From HIMB59 sp038124765 (GTDB lineage Bacteria; Pseudomonadota; Alphaproteobacteria; HIMB59): a DNA stretch of 24,795 bases. The stretch is taken from positions 1-24,795 of the forward strand of contig JAYPCO010000015.1 in assembly GCA_038124765.1 (NCBI GenBank). The letters are read 5' to 3'. The translations under genes were made by a program, and so were the position numbers. The notes under the pieces are model-generated. The model worked only from the letters and a program-made list of their open reading frames with translations, searched no databases and was not told the origin of the DNA. How positions within the stretch are numbered: position 1 is the stretch's first letter; every line of letters begins with the position of its first letter. Positions 8,659 through 16,481 of this stretch are shown piece by piece.

Positions 8659-9909
8659 TTAGTGTGCTACCGCTGCTGCACCATGCTCGTCTACTAGTTT
8701 CCCACTGGTAAAGCGGTTAAGGCTAAAAGCAGCATTAATTCGATGCGGTTCATTTTTAGCAATTGTATGGGCGAATACATTTGCGCTTCCGGGGGTGGCT
8801 TTAAATCCTCCGGTTCCCCATCCACAGTTAAAGAATAATCCTTCGATATCACACTTGCTAATTATAGGACTAGCATCAGGGCAAATATCGACTATTCCAC
8901 CCCATTGTCTAAGCATTTTCATTTTTCCAAAAACAGGATATAGCTCCACCATAGCTCGTATAGTCTCTTCAATAATGTTGAAACCACCCCTTTGAGTAAA
9001 AGAGTTATATCCATCTGTACCTGCACCAATCACTAGTTCCCCTTTATCTGATTGACTAACATATGCATGCACTGCTGCAGACATAACCACAGTATTGATA
9101 ATGGGTTTTATGGGTTCTGAGACAAGTGCTTGAAGTGGTTTGCTTTGGAGGGGCAATCTGATACCAGCAGTTTCTGCTAAAACACTTGTATGACCTGAGG
9201 CTACTACTCCAACTTTGTTTGCTCTGATAAATCCTTTTGAGGTTTGAACTCCTTCAATTTTACCATTTTTAGTTTTAATTTCTTGTGCTTCACAATTTTG
9301 TATTATGTCGACCCCCATTTCATCTGCCCTCATGGCAAAACCCCAGGCAACAGCATCGTGGCGGGCTACACCTCCGCGTGGCTGATAGGAGGCACCAAGA
9401 ACTGGATACCGAAGGTTATCGGTATTCATAATAGGAACCATCTTTTTAATTTCTTCTTTGTTTAACCAAACGGAGTCAATCCCATTCAAGTTATTTGCAC
9501 TTACTCGTCTTTTAATTTCTTTGATATCATGTTCGTTGTGGGCTAGGTTCATGACACCTCGCTGACTAAACATGACGTTATAATTTAACTGAGAAGAAAG
9601 ACTCTCCCATAGTTTTAAGGAGTGCTCGTATAAATGGGCGCTGTCATCCCATAAATAATTGGATCGAATGATCGTAGTATTTCTGCCAGTATTTCCTCCA
9701 CCAAGCCAACCTTTTTCAATAACGGCAATATTTTTTAAACCATGTTCTTTAGCTAGGTAGTAAGCAGTGCCTAGTCCATGACCTCCACCACCTATAATAA
9801 TGACATCATAGAACTCTCTCGGTTCCGGACTTCGCCACATTAGTGGCCAGTTTTTGTGTCCTGTAAGAGCATTCCTAGCTAATTGAAATATGGAGTATTT
9901 CTTTTTCAC
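8659..9909 (-). CDS. soxB: Sarcosine oxidase beta subunit (FAD/FMN catalytic subunit)
   Basis: At 416 residues this is the family length. The opening (YSIFQLARNALTGHKNWP) matches the conserved SoxB N-terminus, followed by the FAD-binding IGGGGHGLGTAYYLAKEHG segment (39-57) and GGNTGRNTTIIRSNY. GGVARHDAVAWG (179-190) carries His184, aligned with the histidine (about 173) that binds FMN covalently in characterised enzymes. SoxB oxidises sarcosine at FAD, passes electrons to FMN and makes H2O2 from O2. The start codon is GTG (9909); an in-frame TAA lies four codons upstream and the next ATG (residue 24) would remove the conserved N-terminus. A 28-base gap separates it from the 2OG oxygenase gene upstream. 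No catalase or peroxidase is visible nearby. Confidence 0.95.
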   Translation of the reverse strand: MKKKYSIFQLARNALTGHKNWPLMWRSPEPREFYDVIIIGGGGHGLGTAYYLAKEHGLKNIAVIEKGWLGGGNTGRNTTIIRSNYLWDDSAHLYEHSLKLWESLSSQLNYNVMFSQRGVMNLAHNEHDIKEIKRRVSANNLNGIDSVWLNKEEIKKMVPIMNTDNLRYPVLGASYQPRGGVARHDAVAWGFAMRADEMGVDIIQNCEAQEIKTKNGKIEGVQTSKGFIRANKVGVVASGHTSVLAETAGIRLPLQSKPLQALVSEPIKPIINTVVMSAAVHAYVSQSDKGELVIGAGTDGYNSFTQRGGFNIIEETIRAMVELYPVFGKMKMLRQWGGIVDICPDASPIISKCDIEGLFFNCGWGTGGFKATPGSANVFAHTIAKNEPHRINAAFSLNRFTSGKLVDEHGAAAVAH

Positions 9910-9937
9910 GAATGCAAATTAACAAATAAAAATTTAA

Positions 9938-10768
9938 TCAGCTAGCAATTTCCAACTGCGAATTCGTCTCAACATGTCGAAAAATCTTAGGAAATTGCCA
10001 TTTTAAATCACAATCAATATTTGGAGCCTGTAGGTTGCTCTTAATATCGTCCATACATACAGTTCTAATTTCATAGCTAAATCTTGTTTTTAATGATTTT
10101 TCTTTTGTAGAGCTGTGTAGATGACTTCCGGAAAAACAAAGAATTTCTCCTGGCTCAATAGTGATGGGTAGGGTTTTTATATCAGTGGCAAGGCTTTCTA
10201 ACAATTCAGGTGCTGAGGGGTATGAAAAATCATTTTGCTTTCTTTTTTCCAGATAGACATTTAAATCCCAGCTTGCAGTAGAATTCCTGACCTTCTTAGA
10301 AAAATAATCAGGATAGAAAATTAAGGTATTTTTTACATCAAGATCATTAATTGGCGCCCACCAGTTTATCTGTTGGTGAATATTAGTGCCCCAAGTATCT
10401 CGATGTATTCCAATTCTAGAATTTTCTCGAGGTTTAAATTTGTCAGATGCTGGCGCTATACGTACTACAAATTTATCCCAATACGTTTTTCCTTGGTTAA
10501 AGCCTATATCTGTCAGAAAACTTTTGAATAAGTCCTTTAAAGTTTTTTGGTTTTTTAATTCATTAATTAGTTTAACGCTTAAATCTTCATGTTTTTCAAA
10601 ATGATGAAAGTTATCTAAGGGGCCTTCATAGCTAGTACTTATAAGATTCTTAATTTCCGCCACTAGGTTTAATGAAATAGAGTTTTTTTTGAAAGAAAAT
10701 ATTCTACCTGAATATATTTCTTCTTTAAATTTTTTTAAGTCGCCAATTTTTGAGATTGGCTCAATCAC
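9938..10768 (-). CDS. Fe(II)/2-oxoglutarate-dependent oxygenase (PhyH-like), substrate unknown
   Basis: The 276-residue protein shows a jelly-roll dioxygenase signature. GIHRDTWGT gives the first two iron ligands (His122, Asp124), INWWAPINDLDVKNTLIFYPDYF is typical of the core strands, and GEILCFSGSHLHSSTKEKSLKTR supplies the distal histidine (His218) and the arginine that would bind 2-oxoglutarate (Arg229, 11 residues on). I do not recognise the substrate. It starts with GTG directly after the phosphofructokinase stop codon in the same frame, and soxB follows after 28 bases, so it is probably co-transcribed with both. Given the amine-demethylating neighbours, hydroxylation or oxidative demethylation of a small methylated amine is a reasonable guess, but nothing in the sequence proves it. 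There is no other good start: TAA immediately precedes the GTG. Confidence 0.75.
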   Translation of the reverse strand: MIEPISKIGDLKKFKEEIYSGRIFSFKKNSISLNLVAEIKNLISTSYEGPLDNFHHFEKHEDLSVKLINELKNQKTLKDLFKSFLTDIGFNQGKTYWDKFVVRIAPASDKFKPRENSRIGIHRDTWGTNIHQQINWWAPINDLDVKNTLIFYPDYFSKKVRNSTASWDLNVYLEKRKQNDFSYPSAPELLESLATDIKTLPITIEPGEILCFSGSHLHSSTKEKSLKTRFSYEIRTVCMDDIKSNLQAPNIDCDLKWQFPKIFRHVETNSQLEIAS

Positions 10769-11851
10769 TTAATCAATATCTCCGATGTAAACGCCTAGCG
10801 CAAGTGCAGTTTCGATAAGAGGGTTAGTTCGGTCAACAACTTTGTATGTTGAAATACCTTCGCTGATCGGAACATCTACAACTTTACGATCCTGCCAAGC
10901 AACCATTCGGTCAAATTTTCCTTGAGCTAATAAATCAACTGCATACACACCAAAGGCACTTGCAAGAATTCTGTCTCTTGGAGTAGGCGGGGCTCCTCTT
11001 TGCACATGTCCAAGTGAAGTAACGCGACACTCGATATCAGTTTTTTTCATTATTTCTTCAGAGAGATAATTGCCAATCCCACCTAATCTTTGCTGACCAT
11101 CAGCAAACTGAACCATATGTGTCTTTCCTTCTTCGGTTTTTACAGCTTCGGCTACCACTATTAAAGAATGAACAATTCCGCGATTTTTCATTTCCGTTAA
11201 CTTATTAACAATTCCTTTAATAGAATAATTTATTTCTGGAATAAGAATTACATCGGCACCACCCGCTATACCGGCATTAATAGCGATATGACCCGCATCT
11301 CGTCCCATTACCTCTAAAATCATACTACGATGATGACTTGCTGCTGTGGACTGTAAATTATCTAATGCTTGAGTAGCAACACTCACAGCGGTATTAAATC
11401 CAATCGAGCTTTCCGTGGCGCCAACATCATTATCAATTGTTTTTGGAATAGCTACTATTTTTAAATCTCCACGTTTAGCAATCTCAGTTAATATTGCCAT
11501 ACTACCATCACCGCCAATTACGATTAAGCCCTCTAAGCCTAGCTCATGATAACCATCAATAATTTCTTGAGATCGATCTTTAAAACTACCATCGGGCATA
11601 GGAAATTTAAAAGGATTACCCTTATTAGTAGTGCCTAAAAAAGTACCTCCTTGTCTTAATAGGGAGCCACTGAATGTTTTATAGTCGAGCGGTAAGCAGG
11701 CTACAGGACGCTGCATTAAGCCAACGGTTCCATCTTGAATACCTAGAACTTCCATTCCATAAGTGTTTTTTGCCCTATAGAAAATAGATCTCACTGCAGC
11801 ATTCAATCCGCCACAATCACCACCACTTGTTAATATACCAATTCTTTTCAT
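10769..11851 (-). CDS. pfkA: 6-phosphofructokinase, probably ATP-dependent, group III type
   Basis: At 360 residues it has the PFK layout: GILTSGGDCGGLNAAVR at the N-terminus, IGGDGSM (112-118), PKTIDND (136-142) with catalytic Asp140, and VMGRDAGHIA. Two residues mark donor choice. Gly116 aligns with E. coli Gly104, typical of ATP enzymes, while Lys137 aligns with position 124, where E. coli has Gly and PPi enzymes have Lys. The Gly/Lys pair occurs in mixed-substrate group III enzymes, at least some of which use ATP (for example actinobacterial PFK). It phosphorylates fructose 6-phosphate to fructose 1,6-bisphosphate. Its ATG follows the fructokinase stop with no spacer, so the two steps from fructose to the bisphosphate are encoded back to back. 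Many marine alphaproteobacteria lack PFK and use Entner-Doudoroff, so this is informative. Confidence 0.92.
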   Translation of the reverse strand: MKRIGILTSGGDCGGLNAAVRSIFYRAKNTYGMEVLGIQDGTVGLMQRPVACLPLDYKTFSGSLLRQGGTFLGTTNKGNPFKFPMPDGSFKDRSQEIIDGYHELGLEGLIVIGGDGSMAILTEIAKRGDLKIVAIPKTIDNDVGATESSIGFNTAVSVATQALDNLQSTAASHHRSMILEVMGRDAGHIAINAGIAGGADVILIPEINYSIKGIVNKLTEMKNRGIVHSLIVVAEAVKTEEGKTHMVQFADGQQRLGGIGNYLSEEIMKKTDIECRVTSLGHVQRGAPPTPRDRILASAFGVYAVDLLAQGKFDRMVAWQDRKVVDVPISEGISTYKVVDRTNPLIETALALGVYIGDID

Positions 11852-12778
11852 TTAAAATTTATTTGAGTCCCATAACCAGGCAGCCCCGCGTACACCGCTT
11901 GAATCTCCATGGGTATTTCTTAGAACTTTATTACGCACTTTATCACTAAATGTATATTTAGGAAGTAATTTTGGAATATTATCATATAGGCGACCCACAT
12001 TGGACATACCACCTCCTAATATAATTGCATCTGGGTCAATAATACCAATCATCACTGCTAGTAATCTTGCGAGTCGATCCTCATAGAGCTCAAACTCTTT
12101 TTTTGCTCTCTCATCCCCATTTGCCTCTAAAGCAACAATCTCTCTTGTTCGAAGGTCTGTGCCATATTTTTTATTAAAGACTTTAGTGAAGCCATTTCCA
12201 GAAATAAACTGTTCAGCACAAAGGGGTCTTCGACAATTACCAACTTCACATTGAACGTTTAGATCATACTCTTCTTGAGTGGGATAAGGTAAGGGCTGAT
12301 GTCCCCAATCTCCCGCCACTTGATTAACACCTTCAATTACTTGTTTTTTATAAACGAATGAACCACCGAAACCTGAACCAATAATAATCCCCCATACCGA
12401 TTCATAATTTGCCCCTGAACCATCTATTGCTTCTGATAGAGCAAAGCAATTCGCATCATTCATAATTCTTATTTCTCGATTTAATACTTTTTCAAGGTCT
12501 TTATGGAATGGACGGTTATTAATCCAGACACAGTTTGCATTATTAACAAGCCCGGTTTCTTTGGAGGAGAACCCAGGGATACAAATCCCAACACTGTTTT
12601 GTGAACCTGTATGTTCATCAAATTCTGCAACTAAAGATTTGACAGTTTCAATTCCACTATCATAAGTTTTTTCGTATGTAGTTCTTTTTCGAAGGATTTC
12701 CTTACCCTGGTTATCTAATAGAATGCCTTCAATTTTAGTTCCACCGTAGTCAATACCAATTTTATAACTTTGAGTCAT
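11852..12778 (-). CDS. mak: ROK-family fructokinase (Mak type)
   Basis: At 308 residues it is an ordinary ROK sugar kinase. DYGGTK (10-15) is the ATP-phosphate motif, NDANC (107-111) contains the catalytic base Asp108, and GSGFGGSF is the second phosphate loop. The substrate-side segment GDWGHQPLPYPTQEEYDL, later followed by FISGNGF, closely resembles E. coli Mak (GEWGHNPLP...FISGTGF), supporting fructose as substrate; glucose or mannose remain possible. The zinc-type cysteines are Cys177, Cys182 and Cys187 with His160. The first cysteine is placed three residues earlier than in the usual CxCGxxGC motif, so metal binding may be altered. This is the first gene of the long minus-strand operon, with a promoter-like sequence immediately upstream, and its product feeds the next gene, PFK. 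Confidence 0.85.
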   Translation of the reverse strand: MTQSYKIGIDYGGTKIEGILLDNQGKEILRKRTTYEKTYDSGIETVKSLVAEFDEHTGSQNSVGICIPGFSSKETGLVNNANCVWINNRPFHKDLEKVLNREIRIMNDANCFALSEAIDGSGANYESVWGIIIGSGFGGSFVYKKQVIEGVNQVAGDWGHQPLPYPTQEEYDLNVQCEVGNCRRPLCAEQFISGNGFTKVFNKKYGTDLRTREIVALEANGDERAKKEFELYEDRLARLLAVMIGIIDPDAIILGGGMSNVGRLYDNIPKLLPKYTFSDKVRNKVLRNTHGDSSGVRGAAWLWDSNKF

Positions 12779-12789
12779 ACCTATGCGAA

Positions 12790-12818
12790 CTCATATACTA
12801 ATATTAAATTTTCCTCAA
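12790..12818 (-). promoter_or_regulatory. Predicted promoter of the mak-pfk-2OG-soxBDAG operon
   Basis: On the minus strand TTGAGG (12813-12818) and TATGAG (12790-12795) are separated by 17 bases. Transcription would start about five bases before the mak ATG (12778), giving a very short leader. This is the only good promoter candidate in the 108-base divergent gap for the leftward genes. Confidence 0.5.
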
Positions 12819-12850
12819 GGGACTAAATTGCCTTAGAGTGATTATATGCA

Positions 12851-12880
12851 TTAGAAAATAAAAAAAATTCAGTATATGAT
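12851..12880 (+). promoter_or_regulatory. Predicted promoter of the Gfo/Idh/MocA gene, leaderless geometry
   Basis: TTAGAA (12851-12856), 18 bases, TATGAT (12875-12880), then AATAAA and the ATG at 12887. There is no Shine-Dalgarno sequence. With a -10 ending six bases before the ATG, transcription should begin at or next to the start codon. The TTAGAAAATA at the -35 place recurs upstream of xylB at nearly the same distance. Confidence 0.5.
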
Positions 12881-12886
12881 AATAAA

Positions 12887-13891
12887 ATGAGCAAAAAAAT
12901 TAATTGGGGCATCGTTAGCACTGCCAAAATTGGATGGGAGCATGTTATTCCTGCTATTCAAAAATCTAAAAACAGTAAAGTTTTAGCTTTAGCTAGTAGA
13001 AATTTATCTTCAGCAAAATCTCTATCAAAGAAATTAAAAATTCCAAAAAGTTATGGTTCCTATAAAGACCTGTATAAGGACCCTAATATTGATATCATTT
13101 ATAATCCTTTACCCAACCACCTTCATATCAAAACAACAATAGAAGCCTGTGCTCATGGCAAACATGTTTTACTAGAAAAACCTCTATCGATAAAAGCAAA
13201 GGATATTGACCCACTAATCAAGGCAGCTAAAAAAAATAAAGTTATTGTTAAGGAAGCTTTTATGGTGAGGCATCATCCTCAATGGCAATGGGTAAAAAAA
13301 TATATTAAATCCGGTCAAATAGGTGTAATTAGTAACATCTCAACTGTTTTCTCTTACTTTAACAAAGACCCTAAGAACATCAGAAATATTCAAAAATATG
13401 GAGGAGGGGCGATATATGATATTGGTTGTTATCCTACAGTCATATCTAGATATTTATTAGATAAGGAACCCATAAGAGTAGTGGCCACTGCCAAAAAAGA
13501 TAAAAAATTTAAAACTGATATTCTTTCCTCTGCTCTTTTAGATTTTGGAGGGGTGTTTTCTTCTTATGTCGTTGCTACTCAAAGTAATTTATCCCAACAA
13601 GTTGTTATTTTAGGTACTAAAAAAACGATCGTCGTTGAAAATCCGTTTAATGCAAATCCTAAAAAGCCTGCAACGATTGTCATTTATAACGGGAAGTCAA
13701 TTTATAGAAAAGAAAATACCATCAAAGCTATTCCTCTTGTTGATCAATATGAAAGACAAGCTACTGCGTTTTCTAATCATCTTCTTAAAAAAACTAAAAT
13801 TGATTACGGGTTAGAAGATGCAAAGAAAAATATGAAAGTTTTGGACGCTGTTTTTGAGTCAATCAAAAAAGGGAAGTGGGTTAAAGTTTAA
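12887..13891 (+). CDS. Gfo/Idh/MocA-family NAD(P)-dependent sugar oxidoreductase
   Basis: The 334-residue protein has the two-domain layout of this family. An N-terminal Rossmann fold (1-125) contains the cofactor loop WGIVSTAKIG (7-16) and the hallmark EKP (97-99, with Lys98 the likely catalytic lysine). The C-terminal alpha/beta domain contains GGGAIYDIGCYP, where Asp and nearby residues shape the active site. The YDIGCYP form is seen in glucose-fructose oxidoreductase, xylose dehydrogenase and 1,5-anhydrofructose reductase relatives; which sugar or inositol it uses cannot be told from sequence. It is transcribed alone from a divergent promoter and its end overlaps the convergent SGNH hydrolase gene by 11 bases. 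Lysine-rich composition fits the AT-rich genome. Confidence 0.87.
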   Translation: MSKKINWGIVSTAKIGWEHVIPAIQKSKNSKVLALASRNLSSAKSLSKKLKIPKSYGSYKDLYKDPNIDIIYNPLPNHLHIKTTIEACAHGKHVLLEKPLSIKAKDIDPLIKAAKKNKVIVKEAFMVRHHPQWQWVKKYIKSGQIGVISNISTVFSYFNKDPKNIRNIQKYGGGAIYDIGCYPTVISRYLLDKEPIRVVATAKKDKKFKTDILSSALLDFGGVFSSYVVATQSNLSQQVVILGTKKTIVVENPFNANPKKPATIVIYNGKSIYRKENTIKAIPLVDQYERQATAFSNHLLKKTKIDYGLEDAKKNMKVLDAVFESIKKGKWVKV

Positions 13892-14546
13892 TTTTTTTAG
13901 GAAGTTCCAATGCAAGGTTTCTTCCAAAAATTGCATGAGACTCAGCTGACCAGTGGATCGGATCTTCATCTGAAGACTGTATAAAGTCGTTTGAATTTAT
14001 TATAGGAATTTGCTTTTTATTGCAAATTTCCTGATAACTCAAAAAAATTTCCTGCGATGTATCGAACGCATTAATCCATTCATCATAATTATGCCAATTA
14101 GGATCACTGCACTTTGAACCCAGCGGAGGAGGGGCAATTATAAGAAGTGGTGTAGTTTTTTCATCATGCCATGATAGGCCGCTTGAATAAGTATGTTGAG
14201 AGATATTTATTAAGTCCTCTATTCCTTTTGCTATATCCTTTGCTGTTCTATGAAAGCGTGCCTTTAGGTCGTTGGTCCCTAACATTATTATCGCTAGATC
14301 CAGCGGAGAATGACTGAGCAAAGAAGATTTAAATATGCGACTCCCATTTAGATGCTTACCATCTGTGCCATCATCAATATTAGTTGTTCGACCAGGCAGA
14401 CAATCTTCTTTAACATGATTTTGAATTCCTAATTCGTTTAGGCTATTTGAAAAGATAATGGGCCAGCGTGAAGACAAAGGCATGCCAGTGCCATCATCAA
14501 TATAACCCCAACTATTGGAGTCTCCAAATATAAGTATATTTATCAA
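13881..14546 (-). CDS. SGNH/GDSL hydrolase, arylesterase type
   Basis: At 221 residues it contains all four SGNH blocks: FGDSNSWG with nucleophile Ser10, PGRTTNIDD (51-59), LGTND (89-93, Asn92), and DPIHWSAESH with Asp195 and His198 completing the triad. The GRTTN and GTND pattern matches the cytosolic arylesterase/acyltransferase branch known from Mycobacterium smegmatis and rhizobia. No signal peptide is visible, so it acts in the cytoplasm, perhaps removing acetyl or other acyl groups from imported sugars; that role is inference from its place as last gene of the hydroxyacid dehydrogenase-fucU-rbsK-aldo/keto reductase operon. It starts with TTG at 14546, overlapping the upstream TGA. A later ATG (residue 22) would delete the catalytic serine, so TTG is favoured. 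Confidence 0.85.
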   Translation of the reverse strand: MINILIFGDSNSWGYIDDGTGMPLSSRWPIIFSNSLNELGIQNHVKEDCLPGRTTNIDDGTDGKHLNGSRIFKSSLLSHSPLDLAIIMLGTNDLKARFHRTAKDIAKGIEDLINISQHTYSSGLSWHDEKTTPLLIIAPPPLGSKCSDPNWHNYDEWINAFDTSQEIFLSYQEICNKKQIPIINSNDFIQSSDEDPIHWSAESHAIFGRNLALELPKKIKL

Positions 14547-15568
14547 TAAGAGCTAGATGGGGCCCAAAGATTTATGCCGCCCTCTTTGGCCGTTTGATCA
14601 ATTATTTTCTTTTCCTTGGCAGAAAAGTTTAAATTATTTAAAGCTGCTAAATTTTCCTTTAGTTGCTTTACATTTCTAACACCAATCAATGCAGAAGTAA
14701 TAGCTTTATTGCTGAGTACCCATGCAATAGCCATTTGAGATAAAGATTGACCTCTTTTAACTGCAATTTTATTTAGTTCAGAAACTATTTTTAAGTTCTT
14801 TTGGGTAATTAAACTTTTACTAAAATAGTGATCTTCACTTGCACGAGTGCCTTTTGGTATTCCCTTAAGGTATTTGTCTGAAAGATAACCCTGAGCTAAA
14901 GGTGAAAACGCAATACAACCAACACCATTTTGAGTTAATGTTTTTGTTAGGCTTTTCTCAATCCATCGATTTATTAAAGAGTAGGAAGGTTGGTGAATTA
15001 AAAGTTTAATTCCTCTATTTTTGAGAATTTTAATCATTTCATTTGTTTTATTTGCTGAGTAGGAGGAAACCCCAATATATAAAGCTTTACCTGAACGATA
15101 AATACTTTCCAAAGCGTCAGCTGTTTCTTCCAAGGGAGTATTAGGATCAAATCGATGAGAATAAAAGATATCAACGTAGTCTAATTTCATTCTTTTTAAG
15201 CTTTGATCGCAACTTGCAATAACATGTTTTTTAGATCCCCATTCGCCGTATGGTCCTTCCCACATATCATAACCAGCTTTTGTAGAGATCACTAATTCAT
15301 CACGATATTTCTTAAGATCATTTTGCATTACTTTTCCAAAATTAGACTCAGCGCTTCCATAGGGAGGCCCATAGTTATTAGCTAAATCAAAATGAGTGAT
15401 GCCTGCATCAAAGGACTCAAAAAGAATTTTTTTGGCTTCACTGCTCATACCGTTTCCACCAAAGTTATGCCATAATCCAATTGATAATAGAGGAAGCTTC
15501 AGCCCACTATTACCGCAGCTTCTATATTCCATCTGACTGTAACGATTATTTTTAGCATTATATCCCAT
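14543..15568 (-). CDS. Aldo/keto reductase, YghZ-type (L-glyceraldehyde 3-phosphate reductase-like)
   Basis: The 341-residue sequence follows E. coli YghZ along its whole length: QMEYRSCGNSGLKLPLLSIG near the start, FDLANNYGPPYGSAE (60-74), ISTKAGYDMW, YVDIFYSHR, LIHQPSYSLINRW, GCIAFSPLAQGYLS and a closing NLWAPSS. The aldo/keto reductase tetrad is Asp61, Tyr66, Lys97 and His138. YghZ reduces L-glyceraldehyde 3-phosphate and also methylglyoxal-like aldehydes with NADPH, so a detoxification or side-product role in sugar breakdown is likely. An excellent GAGGAG ribosome-binding site precedes ATG 15568, and the start overlaps the ribokinase gene by 11 bases. Its end is coupled to the SGNH hydrolase through a TTGA overlap. 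Confidence 0.9.
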   Translation of the reverse strand: MGYNAKNNRYSQMEYRSCGNSGLKLPLLSIGLWHNFGGNGMSSEAKKILFESFDAGITHFDLANNYGPPYGSAESNFGKVMQNDLKKYRDELVISTKAGYDMWEGPYGEWGSKKHVIASCDQSLKRMKLDYVDIFYSHRFDPNTPLEETADALESIYRSGKALYIGVSSYSANKTNEMIKILKNRGIKLLIHQPSYSLINRWIEKSLTKTLTQNGVGCIAFSPLAQGYLSDKYLKGIPKGTRASEDHYFSKSLITQKNLKIVSELNKIAVKRGQSLSQMAIAWVLSNKAITSALIGVRNVKQLKENLAALNNLNFSAKEKKIIDQTAKEGGINLWAPSSSY

Positions 15569-16481
15569 TTAATATCTCCTCTATTTCATTTAAATATGGC
15601 ATTGAGTTAGCCGCCCCATCACGCGTGACCGAAATACCAGCAACTAAATTAGCAAACTCTATTGATTGTTTATAGTTCTTATTTTGAGACAGGCCAACAC
15701 ACAAAGCCCCATTAAAAGCATCACCAGCACCTGTAGTATCTTTAACTTTTTTATTAAGCTTAGTAGCAGGAACCAAAAACTCTTCTTCACTATTTTTAAA
15801 GTAACATCCCTTATCACCAAGTGTAATAATCACATTTTTAACACCCTTGGATAGTAAAGAACTTGCAGCATCTAGACAGTCTTTTTCATTTTCAATAGGT
15901 TTGTTAATAAAATATTCAGCCTCTTTTTCATTCGGTGTAAAAAAATCAATTAAGGAAAAATACTCTTCAGGAATATTTGATGCAGGTGCGGGATTTAAAA
16001 TTGTTGTGCAGCCAAATTCCTTTGCTTTTTTTAACGCCTCAAAAGTAGCCTCTTTGGGCGACTCTAGCTGCGCTAAAAATATTTTAGATTGTTTTATTAT
16101 ATCAATAGAGTTTTCAATATACTCAATATCGATACTACCTGCAGCACCTGTCACAACGTTAATTGCATTTTCACCAGTTTTTTCATTTACAAGTATTGCC
16201 GCTGCCCCAGTTAAAGTATTTTTATCAATGACTATTCCTTGATAATTAATTTTAGCCTGTTTATATAAATCTATTGCCATTTTAGAATAATCATCTTCAC
16301 CAAGTTTAGTTAAAAAGGATACATTGCCTCCAGCCCTTGCTGCAGCAATAGCTTGGTTAGAACCTTTCCCGCCTGGTCCTACAAAACGTCTATTTCCAAC
16401 TACAGTTTGACCTTTTACAGGAATGCTATCTGCTACAAATACCAGGTCGGCAACAAAAATTCCGAGTACACAAATACTCAC
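15558..16481 (-). CDS. rbsK: Ribokinase (PfkB family)
   Basis: At 307 residues it matches ribokinase length (309 in E. coli). It shows the N-terminal sugar-binding motif PGGKGSNQAIAAARAGG (36-52) with the ribokinase-type GGKGxNQA, NPAPA in the middle, TPNEKEAE, and the C-terminal signature DTTGAGDAFNGA (248-259) with catalytic Asp254, equivalent to Asp255 in E. coli RbsK. It phosphorylates D-ribose to ribose 5-phosphate. It starts with GTG at 16481, overlapping the fucU stop codon (GTGA), and pairs with that mutarotase as rbsK does with rbsD elsewhere. No ribose-specific transporter is visible; the Frc-type system at the right end could import ribose. Confidence 0.9.
   Translation of the reverse strand: MSICVLGIFVADLVFVADSIPVKGQTVVGNRRFVGPGGKGSNQAIAAARAGGNVSFLTKLGEDDYSKMAIDLYKQAKINYQGIVIDKNTLTGAAAILVNEKTGENAINVVTGAAGSIDIEYIENSIDIIKQSKIFLAQLESPKEATFEALKKAKEFGCTTILNPAPASNIPEEYFSLIDFFTPNEKEAEYFINKPIENEKDCLDAASSLLSKGVKNVIITLGDKGCYFKNSEEEFLVPATKLNKKVKDTTGAGDAFNGALCVGLSQNKNYKQSIEFANLVAGISVTRDGAANSMPYLNEIEEILNGI

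Noticed and set aside
15847..16242. A 131-codon open frame on the plus strand inside rbsK
   Set aside because: It is antisense to a well-supported ribokinase, has no recognisable motif or ribosome-binding site, and is best explained as a shadow frame.
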